From the NCBI GenBank assembly GCA_963815185.1, contig CAWFGC010000009.1, forward strand, positions 1,116,001 through 1,180,000: DNA of 64,000 bases, written 5' to 3'. The notes below the pieces were generated by a model. The model was not told the origin of the DNA, did no database searches, and was given only the letters and a program-made list of their open reading frames with translations. The translations under genes were made by a program, and so were the position numbers. This document shows positions 48,010 to 57,816 of the stretch, piece after piece (the first letter of the stretch is position 1; each line of letters begins with the position of its first letter). The DNA comes from SHZL01 sp963815185. GTDB taxonomy: Bacteria; Pseudomonadota; Gammaproteobacteria; Xanthomonadales; SZUA-36.

Positions 48010-49238
48010 GGCTGTGCATCTGTGACCGTGATCTGTGGTTCCCGTGCCTGCGGGCTTTCCGTGGCACTGGATGCATTACCGAGCGCCAGCAAAGTGCCGG
48101 GGATGGGCGCATCCATTGCGGTAGTGATCACCCGTTCACCCGCAGCGATGCCGCTGCTGATGTACACGGTTTCCGGCTCTGCGCGCAGCACCTCGACCGG
48201 GCGGATTTCCAGTTTGCGCTCGGCGTTTGCCACCAGTACGGTATCGTTGGCCCGCAGCACGTGACGGGGAAGAACGATGACGTTATCGACGTGCACGCCC
48301 TGGATTTCAGCGCGCACGAACGTGCCTACCTTCAGTTCGGGTGGGTCGCTTTTGCCCAATACGGCATAGGGATCGACGATCTGTGCAACGGCATAAACGA
48401 CACGGCTGGTCTCATCGACTACACCTTCGGTACGGATGATCTCGGCCTGCCACTCACCGCTGATGCCGCTGCTGCCCGCGCTCAGGCGCACTTTCGGGCG
48501 GTTGTTGGAATCCGCCAGATTGGTGACCGAAGGCAAATGCAGGTAAGCGAGATCCCGGCTCGACAGCGGCAGACGGACTTCGGCGGTGTCAATGGCGAAG
48601 GTGCTGCCCAGAGGTGTGCCAGGACCGACATATTGGCCAACGTCTACCTGCTTGGTGCGTACCAGCCCGTCGTAAGGCAGCGTGATGCGGGTGCGCAGCA
48701 GATCACGTTTGGCTTTCTGCAAATCAGCCTCGGCTGCCTTTACTCCAGCCAGGGCCTCTGCCAGTTGCGGCTTGTGCAAGGTCAAATCGGAGGGTTCGCC
48801 CTGGCGGCCCAGGTTTTTCCAGTCCTTCAGGGCCTGGTCGGAGCGGGCCTTTTGGTCGGCGTATTGCGCTTGCTTCGTAGCGAGGTCGGCCTCGGCGCGC
48901 TTCACGCCCGTTTTATAGTCACTGGCGTCGATTTGCAGCAAGACCTCTCCGGCGTGAAAGAAACCGCCGACGATGAAGTTGGGCGAGACGCCGACGATTT
49001 TGCCGGGGACCTCTGCCGCCAATACGGTTTCCGTGCGGGGACGGACAGTCCCCTGTGAAACCACCGAAAGATCGAGTGATTTCAATTGCGCCGGCACTGT
49101 TTCGACCAGCACCGCCGCCGCCGACTCGACTTTTTTCTCCGAATGCTTGCTTCTTGCCAGTGCGACCAGGCCGATAACAATCACGATTGAGCCCACGATC
49201 AGACCCAGAGGCAATATCGAGCGTACGAACTTTCGCAT
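48006..49238 (-). CDS. RND periplasmic adaptor (membrane fusion protein)
   Basis: 410 residues from MRKFVRSILPLGLIVG. N-terminal anchor helix, lipoyl-like halves (AEVPGKIVGVSPNF; LPYDGLVRTKQVDVGQYV) around an alpha-helical hairpin (about 110-180), then beta-barrel and membrane-proximal parts (KVGTFVRAEIQGVHVDNVIV, LPRHVLRAND). Pairs with the downstream permease. The ATG at 49238 is preferred over 49289 because it gives the anchor helix directly and follows an AGGA. Confidence 0.93.
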   Translation of the reverse strand: MRKFVRSILPLGLIVGSIVIVIGLVALARSKHSEKKVESAAAVLVETVPAQLKSLDLSVVSQGTVRPRTETVLAAEVPGKIVGVSPNFIVGGFFHAGEVLLQIDASDYKTGVKRAEADLATKQAQYADQKARSDQALKDWKNLGRQGEPSDLTLHKPQLAEALAGVKAAEADLQKAKRDLLRTRITLPYDGLVRTKQVDVGQYVGPGTPLGSTFAIDTAEVRLPLSSRDLAYLHLPSVTNLADSNNRPKVRLSAGSSGISGEWQAEIIRTEGVVDETSRVVYAVAQIVDPYAVLGKSDPPELKVGTFVRAEIQGVHVDNVIVLPRHVLRANDTVLVANAERKLEIRPVEVLRAEPETVYISSGIAAGERVITTAMDAPIPGTLLALGNASSATESPQAREPQITVTDAQP

Positions 49239-49367
49239 TCCTGTTCTCTCCCAACGAGCCAAGTGCCCGCGCAAGCGGACAGCGTGCAATTATCCCAGCA
49301 GCCGGCCCCTTAGTCATAGGGCAAAAGGCATGTACAATGAACCCCTTTGCCGCAGTACCTGGTAGCT

Positions 49368-49440
49368 GGGGTCAGAGTACATTTTCGCTTGTGGACTGCG
49401 CCACTCTGGGCCTCGGCCAGCGAAAACGCACTCTGACCCC
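49368..49440. repeat. Palindromic intergenic repeat before map
   Basis: Two 22-base arms, 49368..49389 (ggggtcagagtacatttt...) and 49419..49440 (...cactctgacccc), are complementary at 20 of 22 positions around a 29-base middle. The mixed location and imperfect symmetry are typical of REP/BIME-type repeats that end in GACCCC. It sits between the divergent adaptor gene and map and ends 28 bases before the map ATG. Confidence 0.75.
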
Positions 49441-49468
49441 GTTTCTGGACCCCGTTCAGGTTGAACAA

Positions 49469-50236
49469 ATGGCGATTACACTGAAAAGCAAGCAGGATGT
49501 TGAGCAGATGCGCGTTGCCGGCCAGTTGGCGGCCGAGGTGTTGCGCATGATTCGCGAGCATGTCCAGCCGGGTGTGACCACCGGCGAACTGGACGATATC
49601 TGTCATCGCCATATTACTGAACAGCAGCAAGCCATTCCGGCCCCATTGAATTACCGGGGTTTCCCCAAGTCCATTTGTACTTCGGTCAATCACGTGATAT
49701 GCCATGGCATACCCGGCGACAAGATTTTGCGCGAGGGCGATATCATCAACATCGATATCACCGTGATCAAAAATGGCTGGCATGGCGACACCAGCAAGAT
49801 GTTTCATGTTGGAAAACCCACGATCAAGGGGCAAAGAATCAGCGATATCGCTTATCAGTCCATGGTGACCGGTATCCAGATGGTCCGTCCCGGCGTCCGG
49901 CTCGGCGATATCGGCCATGCCATCCAGCAATATGCCGAGGGGCAGGGCGGTTCCGTCGTCAGGGAGTATTGCGGCCATGGCATCGGCAAGGTATTCCATG
50001 AAGACCCGCAGGTTCTGCATTACGGCCGGCCGGGCACGGGGGAAGTACTGGTGCCGGGCATGGTGTTTACCATCGAACCGATGATCAACCTGGGCAGGCG
50101 CGAGACGAAGCTGTTGCCGGACGGCTGGACAGTGGTAACGCGGGACCGCAGCCTGTCGGCTCAATGGGAGCATACCATTGCCGTGACCGATGACGGCTTT
50201 GAAGTTCTGACCCGCCTGCCTGATGACGACCTCTGA
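49469..50236 (+). CDS. map: Methionine aminopeptidase, type I
   Basis: Removes initiator methionine co-translationally. 255 residues from MAITLKSKQDVEQMRVAG. Two-metal site: the two Asp in IDITVIKNGWHGDTSKMF, His in REYCGHGIGKVFHEDP, and Glu in FTIEPMINLG and AQWEHTIAV. A longer in-frame start (49187) adds non-homologous residues across the repeat and is rejected. First gene of map-glnD-dapD-dapE. Confidence 0.96.
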   Translation: MAITLKSKQDVEQMRVAGQLAAEVLRMIREHVQPGVTTGELDDICHRHITEQQQAIPAPLNYRGFPKSICTSVNHVICHGIPGDKILREGDIINIDITVIKNGWHGDTSKMFHVGKPTIKGQRISDIAYQSMVTGIQMVRPGVRLGDIGHAIQQYAEGQGGSVVREYCGHGIGKVFHEDPQVLHYGRPGTGEVLVPGMVFTIEPMINLGRRETKLLPDGWTVVTRDRSLSAQWEHTIAVTDDGFEVLTRLPDDDL

Positions 50237-50286
50237 GTAGAAGCCATCTCACCATACCCATATGTCACGTTATCGAGAAGGCTGCA

Positions 50287-53031
50287 ATGTATGAAAGGCT
50301 AGCGGCCCCGCAGGCTTCGCGGGGCTGCCTCGACCCGGCAACACTGAGAGCAGTCGATCTTGCCTGCCGCCAGGTTGACCGGCCATTGGAGGTTGCGGCC
50401 TCGCCCCGGGAAAGCAGCGACGAACTGCGCGAGCTCATCCGCAAATCATTGCAAAGCGCGGATAAACGCCTCGCCGAGCGTTTGTGGGCTGGTGAAGACG
50501 TGGTGCAACTCGTGCGCGCCCGGGCCTGGGTTGTCGAGCAGCTCTTGTTGCTGGCATGGCATCGCATCGTACCCGGTCTCAACGATATCTGCCTGGTGGC
50601 GGTTGGCGGTTTTGGCCGTGGTGAGCTGCACCCGCATTCCGATGTCGATCTGCTTATCTTGCTCGACGATGTGGCGGATCATGAGTTGCCGCGCGCCGCG
50701 CTTGAAAGCTTCGTCCAGCTACTGTGGGATGCCGGTTTCTACCTCGGCCACAGCGTTCGTACCATAGAGCAGTGTAAAGAGGAAGCCTTGGCCGAAGTCG
50801 CTACCGCGACGACCTTGATGGAAGGGCGCTTGCTCGACGGGCCTTTCTCATTGTTTTCCCGGCTCCAGGCCGAGTTGACCGTGGAGAAAATGTGGCCGGC
50901 CGACGCGTTCTTCGCGGCCAAATTTGCCGAGCAGCAGCAACGTCACACCCGTTATCACGAGACTGCTTACAATCTCGAACCCAATATGAAGGAAGGCCCC
51001 GGCGGCTTGCGTGATATCCAGATGATCGGCTGGGTGGCCAAGCGGCATTTCGGTGCCCAGACCCTGCATGGCCTGGTCGAAAACGGCTTCCTGACAGAAA
51101 CAGAATACACCGACCTGGTGAACGACCAGCGTTTGCTGTGGCGTGTGCGCTATGCCTTACACCTCTTGTCCGGCCGTGCGGAAGATCGTCTGTTGTTCGA
51201 CTATCAGCGCCAGATCGCGGAGCGATTTGGCTTCACCGACCGGGCAGGCAGTCTTGCCGTGGAACAGTTCATGCAGTCCTACTACCGTGCCGTAACGCAG
51301 TTGGAACGCCTTAATGAAAGGCTGTTGCAGCTTTTCCAGGAGGAGTTGCTGTACACCGGCGATGAGCCGGCGCAGCCCATGGGTGAGGAATTTCAGGTTC
51401 GGCACGGCTTCCTCTGCGCGCGGGATGATGCGGTATTCCTGCGCCGCCCTGCAGCGCTGATGGAAATGTTTCTATTGCTTGCGCAACACGAGGAATTACG
51501 TGGCGTAGTGGCTTCGACCATCCGCCTGGTGCGGGACAACCTGTATTTGGTGGACGAGGACTTCCGCAAAGATGCGACCGTCAACGACTGTTTTCTGGAA
51601 TTGCTGCGCCAGCCCGAGGGGGTTTACACGCAGCTTCAGCGTATGAACCGTTACGGGCTGCTGGCTGAATTGATCCCGGCTTTCGGCCACATCGTGGGGC
51701 GGATGCAGTACGACCTGTTCCATGTATATACGGTAGATCAACACACGCTTTTCGTGGTGCGCAACTTGCGGCGGTTCGCCTTTGGTAAGTACCGCGATCG
51801 CTTCCCTCATTGCCAGTCCGTGTTTCACCGCATCGAGCGGCCGGAACTGCTCTATCTTGCCGCTTTGTTTCATGACATTGCCAAAGGCCGCGGCGGCGAC
51901 CATTCAGAATTGGGGGCAGTAGATGCGCGTGAATTCTGTTCCCGCCTGAGTCTGGATACCGCCGATGTGGATCTGATCGAATGGCTGGTACGGCAACATT
52001 TGCTGATGTCCCGCACGGCACAGCGCAAGGATCTCTCCGATCCGGCGACGATCCAGGAATTTGCCGGTATCGTGGGCAATACGCGCTACCTGGATTATCT
52101 CTATTTACTCACGGCTGCGGACATCGCTGCGACCAGTCCGCAGCTGTGGAATAGCTGGAAAAATCGCCTGCTGTGGGATTTGTACCTGCAATCCCAGGCC
52201 GCACTGCGGCGCGGTCTGGAAAACCCGTTGCACCGCGCCATTGCCATTCGTGAAACCCGCTCGGGCGCGCTCAGCCATCTGTTGCGGCGTGAATTGCCCT
52301 CTGCCTCGATTCGACGCCTGTGGAAAACACTGCCGGAACATGCATTCCTGCGTTTGACTGCGGATCAGTTGGAGTGGTGCACCGAGATCGTTGTGCAGGG
52401 CGAGGACGAGGAGCTGCAGCGCGGCCGTGATCCCGAACTCAATGAGTCGGCGTATATCGCGGTGCGCGCAGTACAACCACACGGGGTTTCCGAATTACTG
52501 GTTTCCGTGCCCGATAAGGAGGGTCTGTTCGCCTCCATCACCTCGGTGCTGGATGAAATGGGTTTCAATGTCATGGCCGCTCGTATCCTGACCACGCGGG
52601 ACGGCCGCAGTTTTGATCTGTTCCAGTTGATGGACCAGCACGATCATGTGCTGAGCGAGACCGATGCGGCAGAGTTGATCGCACGCCTGAATGTCGCCGC
52701 CACCGCCAAGACGGTGCGTCCGCTGGTGAAGCGGGCCATCCCCCGCCGGCTGCGGCATTTCATTTCGGATCCCCAAATCCGCTTTGAACCTGACCCGGAG
52801 CAGGTCGGAACGATCATGGAACTGGAGTGCAATGACCGCCCCGGCCTGCTCTCGCGCATTGCCGCCGCGATGGTAAAGGAAGGGGTTCAGGTTCACGACG
52901 CGCGTATTGCGACCTTCGGCGAACGCGTCGAAGATACCTTCGTGGTCAGCGATGCACAGGGCCGCCATCTGGAGCAGGCAGCGCAGGAATCACTGGCTGC
53001 CGGCATCAAGAAATACTTGCAGGAAAGTTGA
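50287..53031 (+). CDS. glnD: PII uridylyltransferase / uridylyl-removing enzyme
   Basis: Nitrogen sensor that uridylylates and de-uridylylates PII (GlnB/GlnK) in response to glutamine. 914 residues: nucleotidyltransferase motif VGGFGRGELHPHSDVDLLIL (about 107-125), PII-UTase linker (NMKEGPGGLRDIQMIGWVA), HD hydrolase domain (FHDIAKGRGGDHSELG near 530). Two C-terminal ACT domains bind glutamine (SVPDKEGLFASITSVLDEMG; ECNDRPGLLSRIAAAM). Complete. Overlaps the TTG upstream of dapD. Confidence 0.97.
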   Translation: MYERLAAPQASRGCLDPATLRAVDLACRQVDRPLEVAASPRESSDELRELIRKSLQSADKRLAERLWAGEDVVQLVRARAWVVEQLLLLAWHRIVPGLNDICLVAVGGFGRGELHPHSDVDLLILLDDVADHELPRAALESFVQLLWDAGFYLGHSVRTIEQCKEEALAEVATATTLMEGRLLDGPFSLFSRLQAELTVEKMWPADAFFAAKFAEQQQRHTRYHETAYNLEPNMKEGPGGLRDIQMIGWVAKRHFGAQTLHGLVENGFLTETEYTDLVNDQRLLWRVRYALHLLSGRAEDRLLFDYQRQIAERFGFTDRAGSLAVEQFMQSYYRAVTQLERLNERLLQLFQEELLYTGDEPAQPMGEEFQVRHGFLCARDDAVFLRRPAALMEMFLLLAQHEELRGVVASTIRLVRDNLYLVDEDFRKDATVNDCFLELLRQPEGVYTQLQRMNRYGLLAELIPAFGHIVGRMQYDLFHVYTVDQHTLFVVRNLRRFAFGKYRDRFPHCQSVFHRIERPELLYLAALFHDIAKGRGGDHSELGAVDAREFCSRLSLDTADVDLIEWLVRQHLLMSRTAQRKDLSDPATIQEFAGIVGNTRYLDYLYLLTAADIAATSPQLWNSWKNRLLWDLYLQSQAALRRGLENPLHRAIAIRETRSGALSHLLRRELPSASIRRLWKTLPEHAFLRLTADQLEWCTEIVVQGEDEELQRGRDPELNESAYIAVRAVQPHGVSELLVSVPDKEGLFASITSVLDEMGFNVMAARILTTRDGRSFDLFQLMDQHDHVLSETDAAELIARLNVAATAKTVRPLVKRAIPRRLRHFISDPQIRFEPDPEQVGTIMELECNDRPGLLSRIAAAMVKEGVQVHDARIATFGERVEDTFVVSDAQGRHLEQAAQESLAAGIKKYLQES

Positions 53032-53036
53032 ACACC

Positions 53037-53882
53037 ATGAGCATAACTGACGCGAAAAAAGCCTTGATCGAATCCGCCTGGGATCAACGCGCCGGCCTGT
53101 CGCCGGCGACGGCCAATACGGAATTGAAAGCAGTCATCGAAGACTGCCTGGATGCCATGGAGCAGGGTGTGCTGCGTGTGGCCGAACCGGCCGGTCCTGA
53201 TGGCGGTTCGGGCTGGATTGTCAACCAGTGGCTGAAAAAAGCGGTTCTGCTTTACTTCAGAATTTCCCGCAACGAGGTCATGCCGGGGGCTTGCACGCAT
53301 TACTTCGACAAGGTTCCATTGCGTTGGGGTAGCGAATCCGGTACCGCTATCGTGGATGCCGGGGCGAGAATCGTTCCGCCGGCCACGGTGCGCCGTGGCG
53401 CACATATCGGCCGGGATGTAGTGCTGATGCCGAGTTATGTGAATATCGGTGCATGGGTGGGCAGCGGCACCATGGTGGACACCTGGGCCACGGTCGGTTC
53501 CTGCGCGCAGATTGGCAGCCATGTGCACCTTTCCGGCGGGGTCGGCATTGGTGGTGTGCTGGAGCCCCTGCAGGCGACGCCTACCGTCATCGAAGACAAC
53601 TGTTTTATCGGCGCGCGCTCGGAAATCGTGGAAGGGGTCATCGTCGAACACGGCAGCGTGATTTCCATGGGCGTGTTCATTGGCCAGAGCACGAAGATTT
53701 ACGATCGTGCCAGCGGAGAAATCCATCGCGGCCGCGTGCCGGCCGGGTCCGTGGTCGTGCCGGGCTCATTGCCTGCCGCCGATGGCAGTCATTCGCTTTA
53801 TTGCGCAGTGATCGTCAAGCAGGTGGATGAGGCCACCCGGGCCCGCACCAGCGTCAATGAGATCCTGCGCCATGCCGAGTAG
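53037..53882 (+). CDS. dapD: Tetrahydrodipicolinate N-succinyltransferase
   Basis: Succinylase branch of lysine and meso-diaminopimelate synthesis. 281 residues from MSITDAKKALIESAWDQRA; N-terminal helical domain, then hexapeptide-repeat beta helix (RRGAHIGRDVVLMPSYVNIG; DNCFIGARSEIVEGVIV), C-terminal SLYCAVIVKQVDEATR. The ATG at 53037 is preferred to a TTG at 53028. The gene begins 5 bases after glnD. Confidence 0.96.
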   Translation: MSITDAKKALIESAWDQRAGLSPATANTELKAVIEDCLDAMEQGVLRVAEPAGPDGGSGWIVNQWLKKAVLLYFRISRNEVMPGACTHYFDKVPLRWGSESGTAIVDAGARIVPPATVRRGAHIGRDVVLMPSYVNIGAWVGSGTMVDTWATVGSCAQIGSHVHLSGGVGIGGVLEPLQATPTVIEDNCFIGARSEIVEGVIVEHGSVISMGVFIGQSTKIYDRASGEIHRGRVPAGSVVVPGSLPAADGSHSLYCAVIVKQVDEATRARTSVNEILRHAE

Positions 53883-55026
53883 GCCTGTGAAATCGAATGT
53901 CATCGACCTGTGCCGGGCGCTGGTCACGCGGCCATCCGTGACCCCCGATGACGCGGGTTGCCAGCAATTGATCGTCGAACGGCTGTTGCCTCTGGGCTTC
54001 GAGGCAAAATGGTACTACTGCGGCGATGTCACCAATGTGCTGCTTACCCGCGGCCAGGGCAGTCCTTCGCTGTGGTTTCTCGGCCACACCGACGTCGTGC
54101 CGCCGGGACCGGAAGATCTCTGGACCCACCCGCCGTTCAGCCCGCAAATACGCGATGGCGTGCTCTATGGCCGCGGCGTGGCCGACATGAAAGGCGGAGT
54201 GGCGGCCATGGTCGTGGCGCTGGAGACGTTTGTGCAAAGCAATCCAGACCCCACGCACGGGTCTTTGGGCCTGCTCCTGACCAGTGACGAGGAAGGCGAC
54301 GCCGTCGACGGTATTGTGCGGGTGGCCGATGACCTCGGCACATACGGGCCGGTGCCGGACTACTGTGTCGTTGGTGAGCCTTCCAGCCTTGCCACGCTGG
54401 GCGACTGCGTGCGCATCGGCCGCCGTGGCTCCATTCATGTCCGTTTGCGGGTGCCGGGCATACAGGGCCATACGGCCTTCCCGCAGCACCTGGACAATCC
54501 CGTTCATCGCCTGGCGCCGTTTCTGGCGGAGTTCGTGCAGACGGCCTGGGATGAAGGCAACGCCGATTTTCCGCCAACCAGCGCCCAGGTCGCGTCTTTC
54601 CATGCGGGCACCGGCGCCCGCAACGTGACGCCGGCCGATGCGCTCGTGCTGCTGAATATTCGCCATTGCCCGGAAACCTCCTCCGCCGCGGTCAAAGCCC
54701 GCATCGAAAGCCTGCTCAAGCGCCACGGTATCGAGCAGTTCGAATTGGGCTGGCAGGTCTCCGGCGAGCCGTTTTATTCACCACCGGGTAAGTTGCGTGA
54801 AGCCACGCTCGCTGCCTGCCGCGAAATACTGAACATCGTTCCTGACCTGAACACCGGCGGCGGCACTTCCGACGGGCGCTTCATCGCCCCCCTCGGCACC
54901 GAGGTGCTGGAACTCGGCCTGATCAATTCAACCATCCACAAGATCGACGAGTGCACCCCCGTCGCCGACCTCGACCGCCTCAGCGCCACCTACCACGACA
55001 TCATCCGCCGAATCTTTTCAGCCTAG
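53872..55026 (+). CDS. dapE: Succinyl-diaminopimelate desuccinylase
   Basis: Zinc-dependent hydrolase releasing LL-diaminopimelate. 384 residues: LWFLGHTDVVPPG (zinc His and first Asp), YGRGVADMKGGVAAMV (bridging Asp), LTSDEEGDAVDG (catalytic and zinc Glu), and a C-terminal His region (GLINSTIHKIDECTPV). ATG 53872 overlaps the dapD stop by 11 bases. The argD/dapC aminotransferase between the two steps is not in the window. Confidence 0.96.
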   Translation: MPSRPVKSNVIDLCRALVTRPSVTPDDAGCQQLIVERLLPLGFEAKWYYCGDVTNVLLTRGQGSPSLWFLGHTDVVPPGPEDLWTHPPFSPQIRDGVLYGRGVADMKGGVAAMVVALETFVQSNPDPTHGSLGLLLTSDEEGDAVDGIVRVADDLGTYGPVPDYCVVGEPSSLATLGDCVRIGRRGSIHVRLRVPGIQGHTAFPQHLDNPVHRLAPFLAEFVQTAWDEGNADFPPTSAQVASFHAGTGARNVTPADALVLLNIRHCPETSSAAVKARIESLLKRHGIEQFELGWQVSGEPFYSPPGKLREATLAACREILNIVPDLNTGGGTSDGRFIAPLGTEVLELGLINSTIHKIDECTPVADLDRLSATYHDIIRRIFSA

Positions 55027-55176
55027 AGAACCATCCGTCATATGCCGCTGCAGGGAAGCCCGAAGGGCCGGTGTGCCCGGGAACCGGTCCCGTGAACGGC
55101 GCCGAGTGCGGGTCTGGTTACACAAGTTGGGGTTTGATGGAAATCAAGCGGGGTGATTGATTCGGTTGGGTAAAGG

Positions 55177-55225
55177 CCTCAAATAGAGTACATCCAGGTC
55201 TGTATACAGGCCCTATTATTTGAGG
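55177..55225 (+). promoter_or_regulatory. Hairpin sequestering the clpB ribosome-binding site
   Basis: cctcaaata (55177..55185) is the exact complement of tatttgagg (55217..55225). The right arm contains GAGG, the ribosome-binding site nine bases before the clpB ATG at 55234. An inner stem, GGTCTG-tata-CAGGCC, stacks between them. An A/U-rich outer stem that hides the Shine-Dalgarno of a heat-shock gene has the layout of an RNA thermometer. No clear sigma-32 promoter was found nearby. Confidence 0.5.
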
Positions 55226-55233
55226 AAAAAACC

Positions 55234-57807
55234 ATGCGAATGGACAAACTGACCAGCAAGTTCCAGTTGGCTCTGGCGGATGCTCAGAGCGTGGCGACCG
55301 GGCTGGACAATCAACTGATCGAACCGGCACATGTGATGGTCGCGCTGCTTGACCAGGAAGGCGGCTCCACGCGCCATCTTCTGACCAAATCCGGCATGCG
55401 GGTAAATTCCCTGCGCTCGCAATTGGGCGAACTTCTGGACGGTTTGCCTAAAGTCAGTGGCGCGGCAGGCGAAGTGAGCTTGTCGAATGAACTGATCAAA
55501 ATACTGAATATTACCGACAAGCTGGCGCAAAAGCGGGGTGACCAGTATATCGCCAGCGAATTGTTCGTACTGGCGGCGCTCGATCTCAAGGGGCCGTTGG
55601 CCGACATTCTGAAACAGGCGGGCGCCGATCGCGAGGCCATCGAAAAGGCCATCGACGAATTGCGCGGCGGTGAGCAGGTCGTGGATCAGAATGCCGAGGA
55701 ATCTCGCCAGGCGCTGGAAAAATACACCATCGACGTGACCGAGCGGGCGGAGCAGAACAAGCTCGACCCGGTGATCGGCCGTGATGAAGAAATCCGCCGT
55801 TGCATCCAGGTATTGCAACGCCGTACCAAGAACAACCCGGTGCTGATCGGTGAACCCGGCGTGGGTAAGACCGCGATCGTGGAAGGCCTGGCCCAGCGCA
55901 TCGTCAATGGCGAGGTGCCGGAAAGCATGCGCAGCAGGCGCTTGTTGTCACTGGACATGGGTTCGCTGCTGGCCGGGGCCAAGTTTCGCGGCGAGTTCGA
56001 AGAGCGCCTCAAAGCGGTATTGAACGACCTGGCCAAGCAGGAAGGCAATGTCATCCTGTTCATCGATGAACTCCACACCATGGTAGGGGCCGGCAAGGCC
56101 GAAGGCGCCATGGATGCCGGCAATATGCTCAAGCCGGCACTGGCACGGGGTGAACTGCACTGCATCGGCGCCACCACGCTGGATGAGTACCGCAAGTACG
56201 TGGAAAAAGACGCGGCACTGGAACGGCGATTTCAGAAAGTATTCGTCGGGGAACCGTCGGTGGAAGATACCATCGCGATCCTGCGCGGGCTGCAGGAACG
56301 CTATGAAGTCCACCACGGCGTGGACATTACCGATCCTGCGCTGGTAGCTGCCGCCACCTTGTCGCACCGCTATATTTCCGATCGCCAGTTGCCGGACAAG
56401 GCCATCGATCTGATGGATGAAGCGGCTTCCCGCATCCGCATGGAAATCGATTCCAAACCCGAAGCCCTGGACCGCCTGGAACGGCGTTTGATCCAGCAGA
56501 AAATTCAGCGCGAGGCATTGAAGAAAGAAACCGATGAAGCGACCCGGCAGCGCCTCAAAGACCTGGAAGAAGAGATCGAGGGCATGGAACGCGAGTTTTC
56601 CGATCTGGAAGAAATCTGGAAATCGGAAAAGGCCGCCGTGCAGGGTACGACCCACATCAAGGAAGAAATCGAGCACGCCCGTGCCGAGCTGGAAATGGCG
56701 CACCGGGCGCAGGATCTGGCCCGCATGTCTGAAATCCAGTATGGCCGTTTGCCGGAGCTGGAAAAGCAGCTCAAGCAGGCCGAGCAGGGCGAAACCGGCG
56801 AGTTCCAGTTGCTGCGAAACCGGGTGACCGAGGACGAAATCGCCGAAGTCGTGTCCCGCTGGACCGGCATTCCGGTCTCTCGCATGCTCGAGGGCGAGCG
56901 TGAAAAATTGCTGCGCATGGAAGAATCCCTGCACCAGCGCGTCATTGGCCAGGACGAAGCGGTCAGATCGGTGGCCGATGCCATCCGCCGTTCACGCGCC
57001 GGGTTGTCCGACCCCAAGCGGCCGATTGGCTCGTTCATGTTCATGGGCCCCACCGGCGTGGGTAAGACCGAACTGTGCAAGGCCCTGGCCGAGTTCATGT
57101 TCGATACGGAGGAAGCCATGGTGCGTATCGACATGTCGGAATTCATGGAGAAGCACTCCGTGGCGCGCCTGATTGGAGCGCCTCCCGGCTACGTGGGTTA
57201 TGAAGAAGGCGGTTACATTACCGAGGCGGTGCGCCGGCGGCCCTATTCGGTCATTTTGCTGGATGAAATCGAGAAAGCGCACTCCGATGTATTCAATATC
57301 CTTTTGCAGGTACTCGATGACGGGCGTTTGACCGACGGCCATGGCCGTACCGTGGATTTTCGCAATACGGTCGTGGTGATGACTTCGAACCTGGGTTCCA
57401 GCCGCATCCAGGAACTCTCCACGTCGAATAAGTCCTATGAAGACATGAAATCCGCGGTACTGGAAGTCGCGGGCCAGCATTTCCGCCCGGAATTCCTCAA
57501 CCGCGTGGACGAGATCGTGGTCTTCCATCCGCTCGACCGGGCGGAGATTCGTTTGATAGCCGGCCTGCAGGTCGACTTGCTGCGCAAGCGGCTTGAAAGC
57601 CATGGCTTGAGTCTGGACGTCAGCGATGAGGCGCTTGATCTGGTGGGCGAAGCGGGCTTCGACCCGGTTTATGGCGCAAGGCCCCTGAAACGCACCATCC
57701 AGCAGGAAATCGAAAATCCGCTGGCGCAAAAAATCCTGTCTGGCGCTTATTTGCCGGGCGATACGGTTAAGGTGAAGGCCGCCAAAGGAGCTTTTGTGTT
57801 TGAGTGA
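55234..57807 (+). CDS. clpB: Disaggregase ClpB
   Basis: Hsp100 AAA+ protein that extracts proteins from aggregates with DnaK. 857 residues: N-terminal Clp-N repeat domain (about 1-145), first ATPase with Walker A GEPGVGKTAIVEG (about 206) and Walker B ILFIDELHTMVGAG. The middle coiled-coil domain (about 405-525, EEIEGMEREFSDLEEIW) is diagnostic of ClpB. The second ATPase has GPTGVGKTELCKALAEF (about 605). The ATG at 55234 is preceded by TTTGAGGAAAAAACC. Confidence 0.97.
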   Translation: MRMDKLTSKFQLALADAQSVATGLDNQLIEPAHVMVALLDQEGGSTRHLLTKSGMRVNSLRSQLGELLDGLPKVSGAAGEVSLSNELIKILNITDKLAQKRGDQYIASELFVLAALDLKGPLADILKQAGADREAIEKAIDELRGGEQVVDQNAEESRQALEKYTIDVTERAEQNKLDPVIGRDEEIRRCIQVLQRRTKNNPVLIGEPGVGKTAIVEGLAQRIVNGEVPESMRSRRLLSLDMGSLLAGAKFRGEFEERLKAVLNDLAKQEGNVILFIDELHTMVGAGKAEGAMDAGNMLKPALARGELHCIGATTLDEYRKYVEKDAALERRFQKVFVGEPSVEDTIAILRGLQERYEVHHGVDITDPALVAAATLSHRYISDRQLPDKAIDLMDEAASRIRMEIDSKPEALDRLERRLIQQKIQREALKKETDEATRQRLKDLEEEIEGMEREFSDLEEIWKSEKAAVQGTTHIKEEIEHARAELEMAHRAQDLARMSEIQYGRLPELEKQLKQAEQGETGEFQLLRNRVTEDEIAEVVSRWTGIPVSRMLEGEREKLLRMEESLHQRVIGQDEAVRSVADAIRRSRAGLSDPKRPIGSFMFMGPTGVGKTELCKALAEFMFDTEEAMVRIDMSEFMEKHSVARLIGAPPGYVGYEEGGYITEAVRRRPYSVILLDEIEKAHSDVFNILLQVLDDGRLTDGHGRTVDFRNTVVVMTSNLGSSRIQELSTSNKSYEDMKSAVLEVAGQHFRPEFLNRVDEIVVFHPLDRAEIRLIAGLQVDLLRKRLESHGLSLDVSDEALDLVGEAGFDPVYGARPLKRTIQQEIENPLAQKILSGAYLPGDTVKVKAAKGAFVFE

Positions 57808-57816
57808 GCCCGGCCT

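Noticed and set aside
55130..55176. Sigma-32 promoter for clpB
   Set aside because: No close match to CTTGAA and CCCCAT-type elements with proper spacing was found.
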